Shown piece after piece: positions 12,285-23,819 of a stretch of DNA of 60,000 bases. The translations under genes and the position numbers were made by a program. Position 1 is the first letter of the stretch, and each line of letters begins with the position of its first letter. The notes under the pieces were generated by a model. The model saw only the letters and a list, made by a program, of their open reading frames with translations, did not search any database and was not told the DNA's origin. This stretch comes from Zygnema cylindricum (Eukaryota; Streptophyta; Zygnematophyceae; Zygnematales; Zygnemataceae). The stretch is from the NCBI GenBank assembly GCA_037447655.1, contig JBBHKE010001954.1, positions 269,941 to 329,940 of the forward strand, in the 5' to 3' direction.

Positions 12285-13272
12285 TAGTGCAAACCCCTAT
12301 TTTCCTGTCTCATGAACACCAGAATTTCGACACATGCTATACATACCACTTTGCGAATCTTATATTCTAATCTAAAAAATACATGTAACATGACATCTGT
12401 CGACAAACACGACAACACATTCATCTAACATGGCATTCGCCTGCCTAAAAAAAATAAAAGATATTGTCACCATCACATGTAATTGGATACAAAACAGTCA
12501 GAACCAGAATTAAAACAAAACCTGAACAAAGTGTCAAGAAGCCAGATAGAGATCCAAAATCACAGATAATATGTCGTTGTAAAATATTCACATCACAAAA
12601 TTTTGACACAAATTTTAACTAGATATCGTCCATTAAGGGATTTCCCTCCATCTTATTCACTATCATCCCTTTCGACATAAAAACAAGGGCATATATCAAC
12701 TGTAAAAACATGCATCAACCATGAATAGAAACCAATCAATCATTGAAAATACATTGAGATCAATATATCTCAATTATAAAAATTCCGCTGTGATGAACAG
12801 AAATCAACTCCTCCAGTTCCCTGCCCTCTACTTCTCAATCTGATCTCTTCCTACCTTCCACATTTCTCACGCAAATCTGTACAAAAAAAGAAAAGAAAAA
12901 AAAAAGAAAAAAGGAAAAAGAGAGGAAGATAAACTAATTGATATAAAAAAACAGAAAAGCCTCTCTAAGTATAACCATCTATTACACCTATCGACAAAAT
13001 CACACTCACACGCGTACATATACCGGTTTTTAGTTAGTTTTTCACACATTAATATAATAAAGGCATACTACTTATTGATTCTATTTTTAAAAAATAGGGA
13101 AAATGGTTGACTACTTTCTTTATGTCTGCAAAAATTCTCTCTAGCAGACACCATATTGTTAAGGTTCATTCATTTTTTCCCCATCCCTTTCCTTATATTC
13201 TCAGAATCATGAAGGGATAATGGAATGAAAAATGGCATAAAATGGGGCAAAAATAGATGGTATTTGCGAAAC
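12285..13272. other. 3' flank of zeaxanthin epoxidase
   Basis: AT-rich sequence with A-runs (12,880-12,930), probably holding the ZEP 3' UTR near its right end. No coding exon or element was recognised. Confidence 0.4.
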
Positions 13273-16200
13273 TTAATTTCTCCATGCTTCTGTGTATGCC
13301 TCCGTTTTGTACAGCTTGATCTTGAACAAACCCTGTGGGAAAACAAAGAAATAAAAAAAACAGAAACAAAAAAAAACAAATTTCATAAGAGGATGTTGTA
13401 ATATAACAATAGTGACAAAAGAGAAAAGAAGAAGGTTCATAAAAAACGAACAAAGAAAGGGAGAGAAGAGGGAAAAGGAAACCAAAAATAAACAACAGTG
13501 CCGCTAACAGAACTAACAAACAAAACAAGAAAAAAAGTAAAAAAAACTAAGGTGGAAGTTTAGACTAAAAAAAAGTTTATTTTCCCTTACATCTTTCGAA
13601 GACCCGAATTTGAGAGAATCTCCCGGATGAAGTCTCACTCTCTTCTCAGGAGCCACATGGCATTCCGCGCCATCCACTCTGAAAGTGGGAGTAAAGGATT
13701 TATTAGGGTTAAAAGATGAAAAAAATGCTTTTTTGGCAAAAGCAAAAAGGGAAGCAAAATAGGGAAAAGAAATAGTAAAATGGGTTCCAAGTAACTTAAA
13801 ATATTTTCAACAAGTTTCTCACCTAATGACCCGAGTTCCAGAGGAGCTTTTCAAATCAGTCACGTAAAAGCGTCCGTTTTCGCAATCAATTCGGGCGTGT
13901 CGCGGTGATACCTGTAGAGAAAATTTTAAAAAAAGAGAAAAACATAGAATGAGAAGAACAGAAAATCAAAAAAATAAAAAAATAAATGAAAACGAGAGCA
14001 AGGAGAAAATGAGAAAAGAAATAAACAGAAGATATCGACTTAGCCTTTCTGATAATTTCGTGGTTTGTTTTTTTTAAATCCCCAGATGATCTGATATTCC
14101 ATATTTTTTCAGATTTATCCATTATTCGAGCGTATCTTTAACAATTATTTAGCAATGCCTTTTGCCAGCTGTAAAAAATAAATAATATAACATTTTGACA
14201 ATTACCTCTGGTGCAGTAATGACCAAAAATTCTTCATCTTCTGCTGAAGCCTCGGATCTGCCACAAAAAAAAAAAAAAAAACCATCGGTTTAAAACAAAA
14301 TCAAAACTGGAAAGAAATAATGTTCACACGAATAAGCGTTCATTCTTTGAGACCCTGAGACACCAACAGCTATCACCGTAAAGAAAAAAAAGAGGAAATG
14401 ATGCTCAATCCATGTCTGAGAAGGAAGAAGGAAGAAGAAGGTTAGATGAAGGAAGAAGGAAGTTGGATGAAGGAAGAAAAAAGTTGGATGAAGGAAGAAA
14501 AAAGTTGGATGAAGGAAGAAAAAAGTTGGATGAAGGAAGAAGTAAGAAGGAAGACGGAAGATAGATGGGAGGTTTATAGATTATGGAAGAAGGAGATAGG
14601 AAAATGAGAAGGAAGACGCAAAAGAAAGAACTAAGAAAGAAGAAAAGCGAAGAAGAAGATGGAAGATCCACCAATTTACCCACAAAATATCAAAAAAAGG
14701 AAAAAGATGAGTGAAAAAGACAAAAACACTTGGAGAATAACAAAAAAAGTACCGCACCCAATAAAGGTATGAGATCCAGATTGGGAAGATATTTGGAGAG
14801 GCTCCTTCCCACTGGTAGTCCTATGCGCATCCGTCATTCTCTCGCCAGATGGGATCAGATACCAACTGTCAAACCACATTAATTATGGTGAGAGTGAGAG
14901 AGAGAGAGAAAAGGAGAGAAAGGGATAAGCACAGGGAGAGGGAAAGGGAGAGGAGAGAATATGCCAGATTCTTCAACTCTCATTTCACCCTTAATCACAC
15001 ATGCTTCTCCACTACTTCACAGCTGTTCCATTACTACTGTTTCTACTTAAATTTTAACCCAGTCTTAGTCAATTTATACCCTTGTTCTGCAAATTTCCAT
15101 TCCCCAATATTTATTTTGTCTTTCATATATGGTGTTACGCTTAAAATATTTTTTCAAAACATAAAACATTATTTATATCTATTTTCCCACTCACCCTGCA
15201 ACTGTGGCTGTCTCCAGGGCATCGTCGTCCACCAACCACTGCTTCATGTTGCCCTTTGCCTAAGGGGGAGAGAGAGGGGGAGGGAGGGGGAGAGAGAGGG
15301 AGGGAGAGAGGGAGAGAGAGAGAGGGAGGGAGAGAGGGAGAGAGAGAGCGAGAGAGAGGGAGAGAGACATGAGCAAGAGAACATCAGTCATTGACGAAGA
15401 ATTAATTACTTCTCTCCCTAATTCTCTCGCATCACCCTCTTCCCCTAAAGACCCATTTCTCTTCCAATCTCTCTCTTCCTCTCCTTTCCACTCCCCTTGC
15501 CGCCTCTCGAGCCTTCTCCCCCATCCTTCACACTCAAACCAAACATATCCTTTCGAACCCACGATTATTTACTTCTGGGTTTTCATTTTCCATTATCCTT
15601 TTTCCTTCCAACCTTCAATTTCCCTTCTTCCTCTTCCCGTGCCCCCCTTCTCCCCCCCCTTTCTCTCTCCCTCCCTCTAAAACCAGGGAACAATTGCGCT
15701 GTTGAATTCCTCACGTAAAACATCGCCCTTTTTCTTTTTTTCTCTTTGACCATTTCTTTTTTAAGAACTGTTTACCTTATCTTCCAATCGACAATAAGGG
15801 GCTCTCCCTTCCAGAGCTTCCCTGGAAAAAAGGAAAAAAAAAAAAAACCAGAGAATGAGAGAAAGAGAGAGGAAAGAGAGTAAAAAGACTTTCCTTCCAT
15901 AATTAATTGGATGAGAAGCTTTAAAAAAACAAAACAGAAAAAACGAAAAAGCAAGCTCTGAAATTTTTGCTGATACACGTCACAAAATAACAAATAAAAA
16001 ATAAATTATCACATTCTAGCCCAGAAAAGAAAGTAATTTCGTATACCCAAAAACTCAATTTTGAATTTTTTCCCCCTCCCTCGCCCACCCTCATTCCCTA
16101 AAACTGTTTTTATCCTTCTTTCTAATTTCAAATCACAAACCTTAAAACCTTACCCTCCACAATTTCACACCTCCCCTCATATTCTCCCACTAAAACCCCA

Positions 16201-17145
16201 AAATCACAAAAAACTCCATAGAGAAAAAAACCCTGAAAACCCACCAAAACAACCCATCTCCCCCCCTAAAAAAAATACCCCAAAATAAAACACAATCAAC
16301 ACATTTAACAACAACCCTTCAATAACAAAATTGATAAAAAAAGATACATTTTTAAGGGGTTTAAAAGGGTTTTAAACTCACTGGTTTCCTCCCAAAATCC
16401 ACTGTAGCATGAGGGGCATGGTGTATTTGACCACAAATTGACCCCCCACTTTGCCCGGATGGGGGATACGCAACTTGGTCAGCCACTGCAGGGAAAGAGA
16501 GGGAGAGTGAGAGTGAGAGGGGAAGTGGGAATAAGGAAGTGACGAAAGAGAGAGGGTGAGAGGAGAGAGTGAGAGGGAAAGGGAGTGGGAGAGAGTGAGA
16601 GGGAGAGAGAGAGAGCGGGAGAGAAAGTGAGCGGGAGAGAAAGTGAGAGAGAGAAAGAGAAAAGAGAGAGTGACAGTGAGAAGGAGAGTATGCCAGAGGG
16701 AGAGAGAGAGAGGAAGAAAAAGAGAGGGAGAGAGATAGGATGGGAGAGGGAGAGGGGGGGACAGGTAGAGTGAGAGAGAGTGTAGCCGAGGTAGCTAAAT
16801 TAGGAAAACAAAAGACAAGCAGCAGTATGATCAAGGGCGAGTGAGAGGGTGATGGAGAGGCAGAGTGTATGAGAAGGATGGAGGGAGAGAGAGTGGTAGG
16901 GGGAGAGAGAAGGGAGAGATTTACCGATAGAGGTCCCAGACCCTCCCCTAAGTAGGCCTTGTAGGTGGAGGCCATCATTGCCGCCATTCTCGCCATCCCG
17001 TGAATTGCCGCGACTCTTATCTTCCTCTCTCCCTCGTACCTGGTAGAGAGAGGAAACAAAAACAGCAACTCCATAAATACTGTGGTTTTCTCCGCATGTC
17101 TCCTTTTCCTCTATCCTCTCTTGTTTGCCATCTTCCTTGCTCTCT

Positions 17146-17184
<39 letters not shown>

Positions 17185-20100
17185 TTCTTCAATCTTGCCT
17201 TGGAAACTACATTTCAAGTTTTGACTCTCACTCCATAGACCTTGCTCTCTCGCTTTTTGCCAGTCTCTCTCTGCCTCTCTCTCTCTCTCTCTCCCTCTCT
17301 CTCTCCCTCTCTCTCTCCCTCTCTCCCTGTCTCTCTCCCCTCCCTCCCTCCACCTCCAAGTCCCTCTCCGAATTCTCTCCTCGAAGATTTTAATTTATAC
17401 ATACTGTTTAAGAACTTTGGGAATATCAATATTCTGAAGTCCTCCCTCTTCCAGAGCTTTCTCTAAATCCAAAGCCAGCTGATACCCATCCTGTCAATGC
17501 CAAAAAAACGAAAAGGAAGAGAAAGGTAGAAAAAAATCCCAAAAGAAAAAGATCAGCAAAAAATAGAGGAAGAGAGAGAGACTCATCCCCCATCCCAACT
17601 TTCTTCCCTTTGGCCTTTCCCCTCTCCCTCCTCCTCCCACTTCCGCCATGGGCTCCCCTCCAACGCCCCCGCCTCCTCAAAAAATCCTCCTTTTCGTCCC
17701 CTCCAACAGAAATCAATTTCAGAAACAAAGACAATTCCTCCGTCAAACTCCCCATCTCTCTCCCACTCCTCCTCTCCCTCTCCAGCCCTCTATCTCCATA
17801 CAGTCCCCTGCACCATCTCCGGCTGCATGTCATCACGCCCTGTCCCCTGACAGCTCCACCCTCACCCTTCCACCCCCGGAAAAAAAGCCTCCCTTCCTTC
17901 CCTTACCCTCCCAACCCACCACTCAATAAAACCCCCTCTCCTAGTATAAAAACAAGAAAACCCTCTCCCTTCCTCCCCTCAATGAAAATCCCACCTCTAT
18001 GGCCATGCACCCTCCCTGCCCCATGTTGGGCTGCATGGCGTGCGCGCTATCTCCCAGTAACGTCACGCGGCCGCGGCCCCATCCGAGGATTGGTGCGCGG
18101 TCGTAGATGTCACGTCGCAGGATCAGAGACTCCGGAGTGGCCTGGAGGAGCTCCGTCACGCCGTCGCACCAAGAGCCGAACAGGGATAGGAGGCGCTTTC
18201 GGCGGCCTTTGGAAGGGGGGGAGAGAGGGAGGGAGAGGGGAGGGAGAGGGGAGGGGGAGGAAGAGGGTTGGAATTTAGGAGGGGGAATTTTGGGGGTGAT
18301 GGGTTTAGTTCAGAAAGGGATAGGGGAGGATTCTAAAAGAGAGGAGGCGTTTCTGGCAACTTGGAGGGGGAGGGAAGAGGGGGAAGGGGAGGAGAGATAG
18401 GAGGGAGAAGAAACATACCTCCAGGCTCATCTGTTCCTCCAGCTGGTTCGTTGTAAAAAGCATACCACTGCATCTTTCCGTGACCGACATCACTGCTTAC
18501 GAAATACTGCTTGTGACCCAAAAACACACGATATCTGCAAAAGAAAACACAAAAGAAACAAAAAAGGAATCCAATATAAACAAATAAGTAAAAAATTCAG
18601 AAATAGGGTGAACATAGCTTCCATTGTAGACCAAGATGTCATAATTCTGTAAAAGAATCTGGAACAAAATCTGGAAATTAAATTTCTCAAAAAGGATCTG
18701 CACAACAAGACAAAAAGTCAAAATTTTCAAAAATTGAGAGCAGTTTCACTTAAAAGTAGCTTGAATTAAAGTTATTCGCGGGAGTAGAAACATTGGGGTA
18801 TGAAAAAAAAAGTAACAGAGAAAGGAAAAATTAAACATACCCGACATTCTCGATATCTGCGGGGACGAAATCAGCGATACCGGTATAACAGGTATAATCC
18901 GAATAATTTGCATCTTTGGGGCCCAACAGCTTCTCGCGAACCTGAAAAACGACAAAAGAGATAAGAAACGTTTTTTTAAATACCTTTTCAATGTCAAACC
19001 ATTAAAAAAGAAAACTCAACCTGTTTAAACAAAAGAACAAACTTTCATAGAGTGAACTTTTATTTCCATTTCATGGAACTGATAGCATATGATACTAGTA
19101 CTAAATCCAGACAATTTTGGATTCAAATTCCTTCAAAGGGAGGAAAAAACACGCAAGGGAGAATTAAGTAGCTTTACTAACAGAAACCGAAATTTCTCCT
19201 AACAGGTAAAAAAAAAAGTTATTTCAAAAATCATTAACAACATCAACAACCGGAAAGAAGTAGTCCCATTAACAAGAGCGTTTGTTTCTTCATTTATTTC
19301 ACCAATACTTCAACCAAAAAAAAAAAATACAGACCTTGGAGCGAATTCCGTCAGCACCCACAAGAAGATCTCCCTCGTACACTGTTCCATCTTGGAGAGT
19401 AACGGAAACCTAGACAAAAAAGACATAGAAACCGGCAACAAATTTAAACAAAATTTCACCTTCGTCCAATTTCCTGCTTCTTCTGGCAAGTTAACCTTCC
19501 AAACCGTTCAATTAACAACACCCTTAAACGAATTCGGTGTAAACGTGAAAATTTGAAGTAAAGTCCTATATTTTCTCTTTTCCTCACCTTTTCTCCATCG
19601 TCATTAAAGTCCACAACAGTTAATCCGTTTTTAATCAAGTCTGGTCCAACTGCCCGAGCCAAAATTTCTTGCAAAGTCATTCGACTGATAACTCGAGTCA
19701 CGGGAAGACCTCTCTCCACCGCAGGTGTGAGAGTATCGAATTTAACATACCTGCATATTAAACACAAGATACCATTGTCATAACCCGAAACTAGCTTCAA
19801 CTAGCTTAGAAAAACACCAACGGTGTAAGCAGTTTGAATTCTTTTCTTTCTTCCCCACCCCCCCACTAGACTCGTTTACAGCATATGTAAACCAAATTTG
19901 AGATGATAGCCACAAGAAACAACACTAAGAGATGTTAAAAAAAAAAAATGAACGCGCCACTCTCCTAAAAGCCCATCTACATCGTGCCAAATTCAAGCTT
20001 TGGTTCATCTGAAGCTACATCAAAGTGATATGAAATGCTAAAAAAAAAGAAATTTAATTTTAAAACCACAAATTCTAAGCCCATCGACACCATACAAGTT

Positions 20101-21882
20101 CAAAACTTGCAGTTTACCTCAGCCCACAAATTAAAAACGGTCTTAAAAAAAAACATACAGGACTCACCACTATCCTCTAAGCCTAGATACATGTACCACA
20201 CTCACACTTCAGTTAATCTCAAAACTGACACTAAAAGAGGATCAAGAAACAAGATGACCAACAACAACCTACTACTCTCCTGTGAGCCCAACACATACAA
20301 AAGACTATTATCCCACAAGTCTCCCATGAGCCTAAAACATGAAAAACTGGCAACTCACCACTCTCCCGTCAAACCGTCGACAAGTCCGTTGATTCTGTCT
20401 CCTGTCACACATCCATTGGCCATAACTTCCTCGGCCACACCGACATCCACAGCTTCGAGAGCCGCCAAAGCATTGCTCTGAACTTGAATCGGTCCTCGAT
20501 ATTGTCCCTCGCCGCGAATAGCCGTAAGATCCCTCTCAAAAACCTGCATTTATATGTCGAGAAAGTCAGGGAAAGTCCTCAAATTAAGTGATATTTTCAC
20601 GAGTGATTGGGTGAATATCAGTAATTAAACAACAGAAGAAAAAGGTCGTCGGTTTTGTCTCGCATGGCTGCATTAAAGAGTGAAATTGAGAGAAAAATGT
20701 ATTTTACATAATAACGCTAATCGCCCGTCCTCATATTTGCTTCAAAAAACAGGCATTTCCACTCACATAGAAACTCTCTCAACACTCCTTTTCCCTCACA
20801 CATTTTTTTCAACATTCTCATTCGCACCACTCCACTCTCTCATGTAAACAGGAAATTCTCTCACCTAGTTAGAAAGAGCCGCCTGTACCTTTTAATCCCC
20901 ACATTCGAAAAAAAAACAAAACGTAACCAAAATAAAGTACGATTCTCACTCAAGAACAAGTGTACACTCTCACTTCCCAACATTTCCTCTAAAGAATCTC
21001 AGCATTATACTCACAAAATCATCCAAATCCTTACTTTTTCCATCCCACATTTTACTCCCAATAGCATTCATATCCTTTTTAATTCAGTTCTCCCTTTCGA
21101 TTTAATTTTCCCTTTTCTAACCAGATTCCCATTCTCCGACCCTCACTTCTGCCCAAAAACAAAAAAAAAAATCACAACATTTTTCACTCTGACCCACATA
21201 ATCATAATCCCAAAACACATTCCCTACACCTTCACCTTCCCCAATCTTTCCCGGAAAAACTACCCACAAAAAATCCACACTATTTTTCACTCACAATGTC
21301 GTCCAATCCTTTTTTATTTCCCCCCAAGAGCAAAAACCCCTCTCTCCTCTCTCCTCTCTCCTCCCTCCTCCCTCCTCCCTCCCTCCTCTCTTCTCTCTCC
21401 CGGAAATATCCACACTACCCACAAAATATCCACACTACCCACAAAATATCCACACTACCCACAAAATATCCACACTAATTTTCACTTACAACGACGTCGA
21501 GTCCTTTCTTTTTCGCCGCGAGAGCAAAAACCAGTCCCCCAATTCCTGCTCCAGCCACTAAAACCCTCAGAGGTCTTGTCCCACGGGCGATATTCTCCAA
21601 CTGTTTCCCAATTTGTCGATGCTCGTCGTCCTCCAAAACTTTTTTCGTCGAAACATTCGCGACTTCTTCGAGGATCGGCGCTTGAGAAACCACTTTCATT
21701 TTTTTTTCCGCGGACATTTTTCTGCCGGAGGAATTATTTTTCTGCGCCGGCGACTTGTTCGAGAGTCGGGCAGCGGAAAATTTTGTCTTGTCGACAAATT
21801 GACTCCTCAAGACCAATTTTGGTGTGGGAGAGGAGGGAAGGAGACGAGGGGGAGCAGGGAAGGAGAGAGATAGCGTCTCCAT
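13273..21882 (-). CDS. ZEP (ABA1): Zeaxanthin epoxidase, chloroplastic (17 exons, complete)
   Basis: FAD-dependent monooxygenase converting zeaxanthin to antheraxanthin and violaxanthin in thylakoids, the dark half of the xanthophyll cycle and an early step to abscisic acid. Exons: 21490-21882, 20359-20543, 19588-19750, 19335-19409, 18841-18941, 18419-18534, 17995-18206, 17405-17490, 16925-17039, 16382-16485, 15776-15821, 15195-15259, 14753-14865, 14206-14243, 13823-13911, 13591-13678, 13273-13332; in-phase GT-AG joins give 682 residues (Arabidopsis 667). A Ser/Pro/Lys-rich transit peptide precedes the dinucleotide fold GAGIGG (111-116), the DG motif GADGIRSK (265-272) and the FAD-ribityl GD motif GDSAHAMQP (396-404). 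A C-terminal FHA domain (~585-655) contains SPRHARI. Least certain junction: exon 14 could use the acceptor at 14244-14245 (in frame, chosen here) or the AG 13 bases upstream (out of frame). No stop or missing motif seen. Several introns carry CT-rich microsatellites on the sense strand next to the acceptor. Confidence 0.97.
14440..14545. repeat. 22-bp minisatellite in ZEP intron 13
   Basis: Four to five tandem units of the type AGTTGGATGAAGGAAGAA plus A-run, period 22 bp, in the intron between ZEP exons 13 and 14. The first unit differs by an A-run length. No function inferred. Confidence 0.8.
14889..14958. repeat. GA-rich tract upstream of ZEP exon 13 acceptor
   Basis: GAGAGA/GGGAGAGG tract on the plus strand; in the sense of ZEP it is a CT-rich stretch ~25-95 bases before the exon 13 acceptor. 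Confidence 0.8.
15263..15368. repeat. GGGAGAGA microsatellite abutting ZEP exon 12 acceptor
   Basis: About 105 bases of almost pure purine. Read in the ZEP sense it is an uninterrupted CT tract ending in CCCCCTTAG at the exon 12 acceptor (exon starts at 15259), so the microsatellite forms the polypyrimidine tract of that intron. Confidence 0.9.
16490..16775. repeat. GAGAGTGAGA-rich tract abutting ZEP exon 10 acceptor
   Basis: Nearly 290 bases of purine-rich imperfect GAGAGTGA repeats on the plus strand. In the ZEP sense it is a long CT-rich tract running to the CCTGCAG acceptor of exon 10. Confidence 0.85.
17149..17345. repeat. CT microsatellites in ZEP intron 8
   Basis: Two CT-rich tracts (17,149-17,181 and 17,265-17,345). 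They are purine-rich in the ZEP sense and lie in the first half of intron 8, the opposite strand polarity to the acceptor-side tracts. Confidence 0.85.
18207..18262. repeat. GGGAGAGG tract abutting ZEP exon 7 acceptor
   Basis: Purine tract on the plus strand, again supplying the polypyrimidine tract in the ZEP sense directly before the exon 7 acceptor (CCAAAG). Confidence 0.8.
21403..21477. repeat. 20-bp minisatellite in ZEP intron 1
   Basis: Four tandem copies of CACAAAATATCCACACTACC (period exactly 20 bp at 21421, 21441 and 21461), starting ~12 bases past the exon 1 donor in the gene sense. Units are nearly identical. Confidence 0.9.
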
Positions 21883-22322
21883 TTTTGCTTAAACTGAAGC
21901 AAAAAAGATAAATGAAGAGGAGGAGGAAGAAAAAGGAGATACTACTTTTTAAGACCCAATGCTAATTCAAAGAAAATAAGTAAATATCTCTTTACAAATG
22001 TAATTATTTCTATAAGAAAAAATAAAGTTTTGGCAGAATGCGGAAGAAAAATAAAATAAGAAAACAATCCAGAGCTTTCTAAGCTTCCACTATTTCTTGA
22101 CAAGTCTTTATACTGTAGAATATCTGACAGGCAATACAGTAGGCGTCACATGTAGACATAGTTAAGCGTAAACCGTAAAATCGGCGGCCTTTTTGAGGTG
22201 AAAAGAAGAAAGAAAACTGAAACGGCGGAAGGTTCCAGAGAGCATGGAGACAGGTAGGCGTCACGGCTTCGAAAAATCTGGCGGGATACGGAATCCGCGG
22301 TCGAAAAATAGCCAGGTCTGCG

Positions 22323-22926
22323 ACGTGGCAGAATTCTGATGTGGAAATATTAATCCGCCAACTGGGATGTTAGTTCGCGGAACAAATATCTTTTTCTGAG
22401 ATACTATTGGGTCGCAATTTTAGCGTATGCAAAAAATAATCAGTACTATTTATAAAAGATTCAGCGGATTCTCGGCGGAGGAAACGTTTTGCAGAGTATT
22501 TATTACGATAAAAATGGACGGCATAAAAATACAGATGCTTTTGGGGGGAAAAAAGCCATACGTGGCGCTAAATTCGTGGAAACGCTGGAATTTGAATTGA
22601 AAAGTGTACGAAAGGACTGTACGGAATAAACTTTTCCGAAAAAGACCCTAAAGCTCATCGACACAAATATCTAAAGTGGCACCGATATCATCGACTAAAC
22701 GTTTTCCTCACTGGCAGCGGGCAGCCTATGAAAAGAAAAAGTGAGGTTGTTGAAAAAGTTCGGATGATTTCATTGGACGGTCACCGACTACATTGTAGCT
22801 GTGGAAATTGCGATGAAACTCGCCGTTTTAAAAACCACGTGGCGACCTATTCCAGCGTTGGATTCTAATGTCGAGTCTCTTCAGGATAGTGCTCTACGAT
22901 AAACTGTCATTTGGTGGCTACGTGGC
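22323..22926 (-). promoter_or_regulatory. Cluster of four ACGTGGC (ABRE/G-box type) words upstream of ZEP
   Basis: ACGTGGC occurs at 22323-22329, 22560-22566, 22837-22843 (as CCACGTGG, a full G-box) and 22920-22926, i.e. 441-1044 bases upstream of the ZEP start codon. ACGTGGC is the core of the ABA-responsive element bound by bZIP factors. The first and last share a longer context (ACGTGGCAGAAT), so one may be a duplication. A regulatory role is inference. The rest of 21,883-23,080 shows no gene. Confidence 0.4.
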
Positions 22927-23080
22927 AGAATATGCCAAAATTCGAAACCGCGTAGTAACACCTCATTGGTCAACAAGTTATTATCAAATCCGAAGCTCAT
23001 TATGAAGAAAATCGGATCAATTTGTTGTTTTTTCTAAGAACCGGGCAATTGCAATGAAGTCCTGACTGTGAACTACAGTA

Positions 23081-23295
23081 CACGTGTATCGCTATTAGAG
23101 TTTATAATTATAAGCCACTTAAAACATATTTTCTCCGTACACACTGTCCGATTTTCACTTTGAGAGCGCCAATCGAAAGCTAAGAATCTTACCTTTCAGT
23201 ATCAACCGTCGGATCCACAATCCGACAAGTGTGTACGGAGAAAAGATGTTTTAAGTGGCAAAAAAAAACATTAACCCTAATAGCGGAACACGGTG
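23081..23295. mobile_element. Mariner-type MITE, family M2, copy 1 (215 bp)
   Basis: Bordered by TA on both sides (23079-23080, 23296-23297). Ends CACGTGTATCGCTATTAGAG and, inverted, CTAATAGCGGAACACGGTG. The interior contains GTGTGTACGGAGAAAAGATG, also seen in the copy at 28,528. Confidence 0.85.
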
Positions 23296-23441
23296 TAGCA
23301 GTTCCCACCCAATGACCTTTTTACAGAACTGTCGTCCACTGAACTCCTAATTACAATTTATTTGTCCAATTCACTGTTATTGATGACGTCTGAGTCACTT
23401 TTTTGGACGGAAGTGAACCGTACACTTATATGAACGAGGAG

Positions 23442-23819
23442 CTGATATAACCACGGAAAGATAATTTCGATTACCACGAAGCTTTCACCTTCCGTACCGA
23501 TTCGCGCGCCTAACCATCAAGTTTAACCTAAACATTTTAAAACGAATCTCAAATAATACGACAAAACCTACCATAAATTTTGTCGTTTATGTTGTGTACA
23601 AACTTACTAACCCGCAAGGTACAGAATCCGAAACACATAGATTCGCGAACAGATTCTTATACGCAAAATTTGTCAATATCTGCCCGACAAAAAGTACATT
23701 ATATGAGATTTGAATCATCCAGGTTGTTCTGATTGGTTTTTGGCGTAAAACTACAGTAACGACAGACAGCCGGGCAAAATTTCCGTCGTCGTAGGAATTA
23801 TACCTCCGTGGTTATATCA
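23442..23819. mobile_element. Small element with terminal inverted repeats, family unknown
   Basis: The left end TGATATAACCACGGA is repeated in inverse at the right end (TCCGTGGTTATATCA), 378 bp in all. No coding capacity and no clear target duplication, so the class cannot be assigned. Confidence 0.5.

Noticed and set aside
14849-15394. Long Arg/Glu or Ser/Leu frames over GA/CT tracts (also 16361-17074, 17610-18278, 25418-25812, 26277-26642, 40290-40940)
   Set aside because: Low-complexity translations of microsatellites, several overlapping secure ZEP exons on the other frame.
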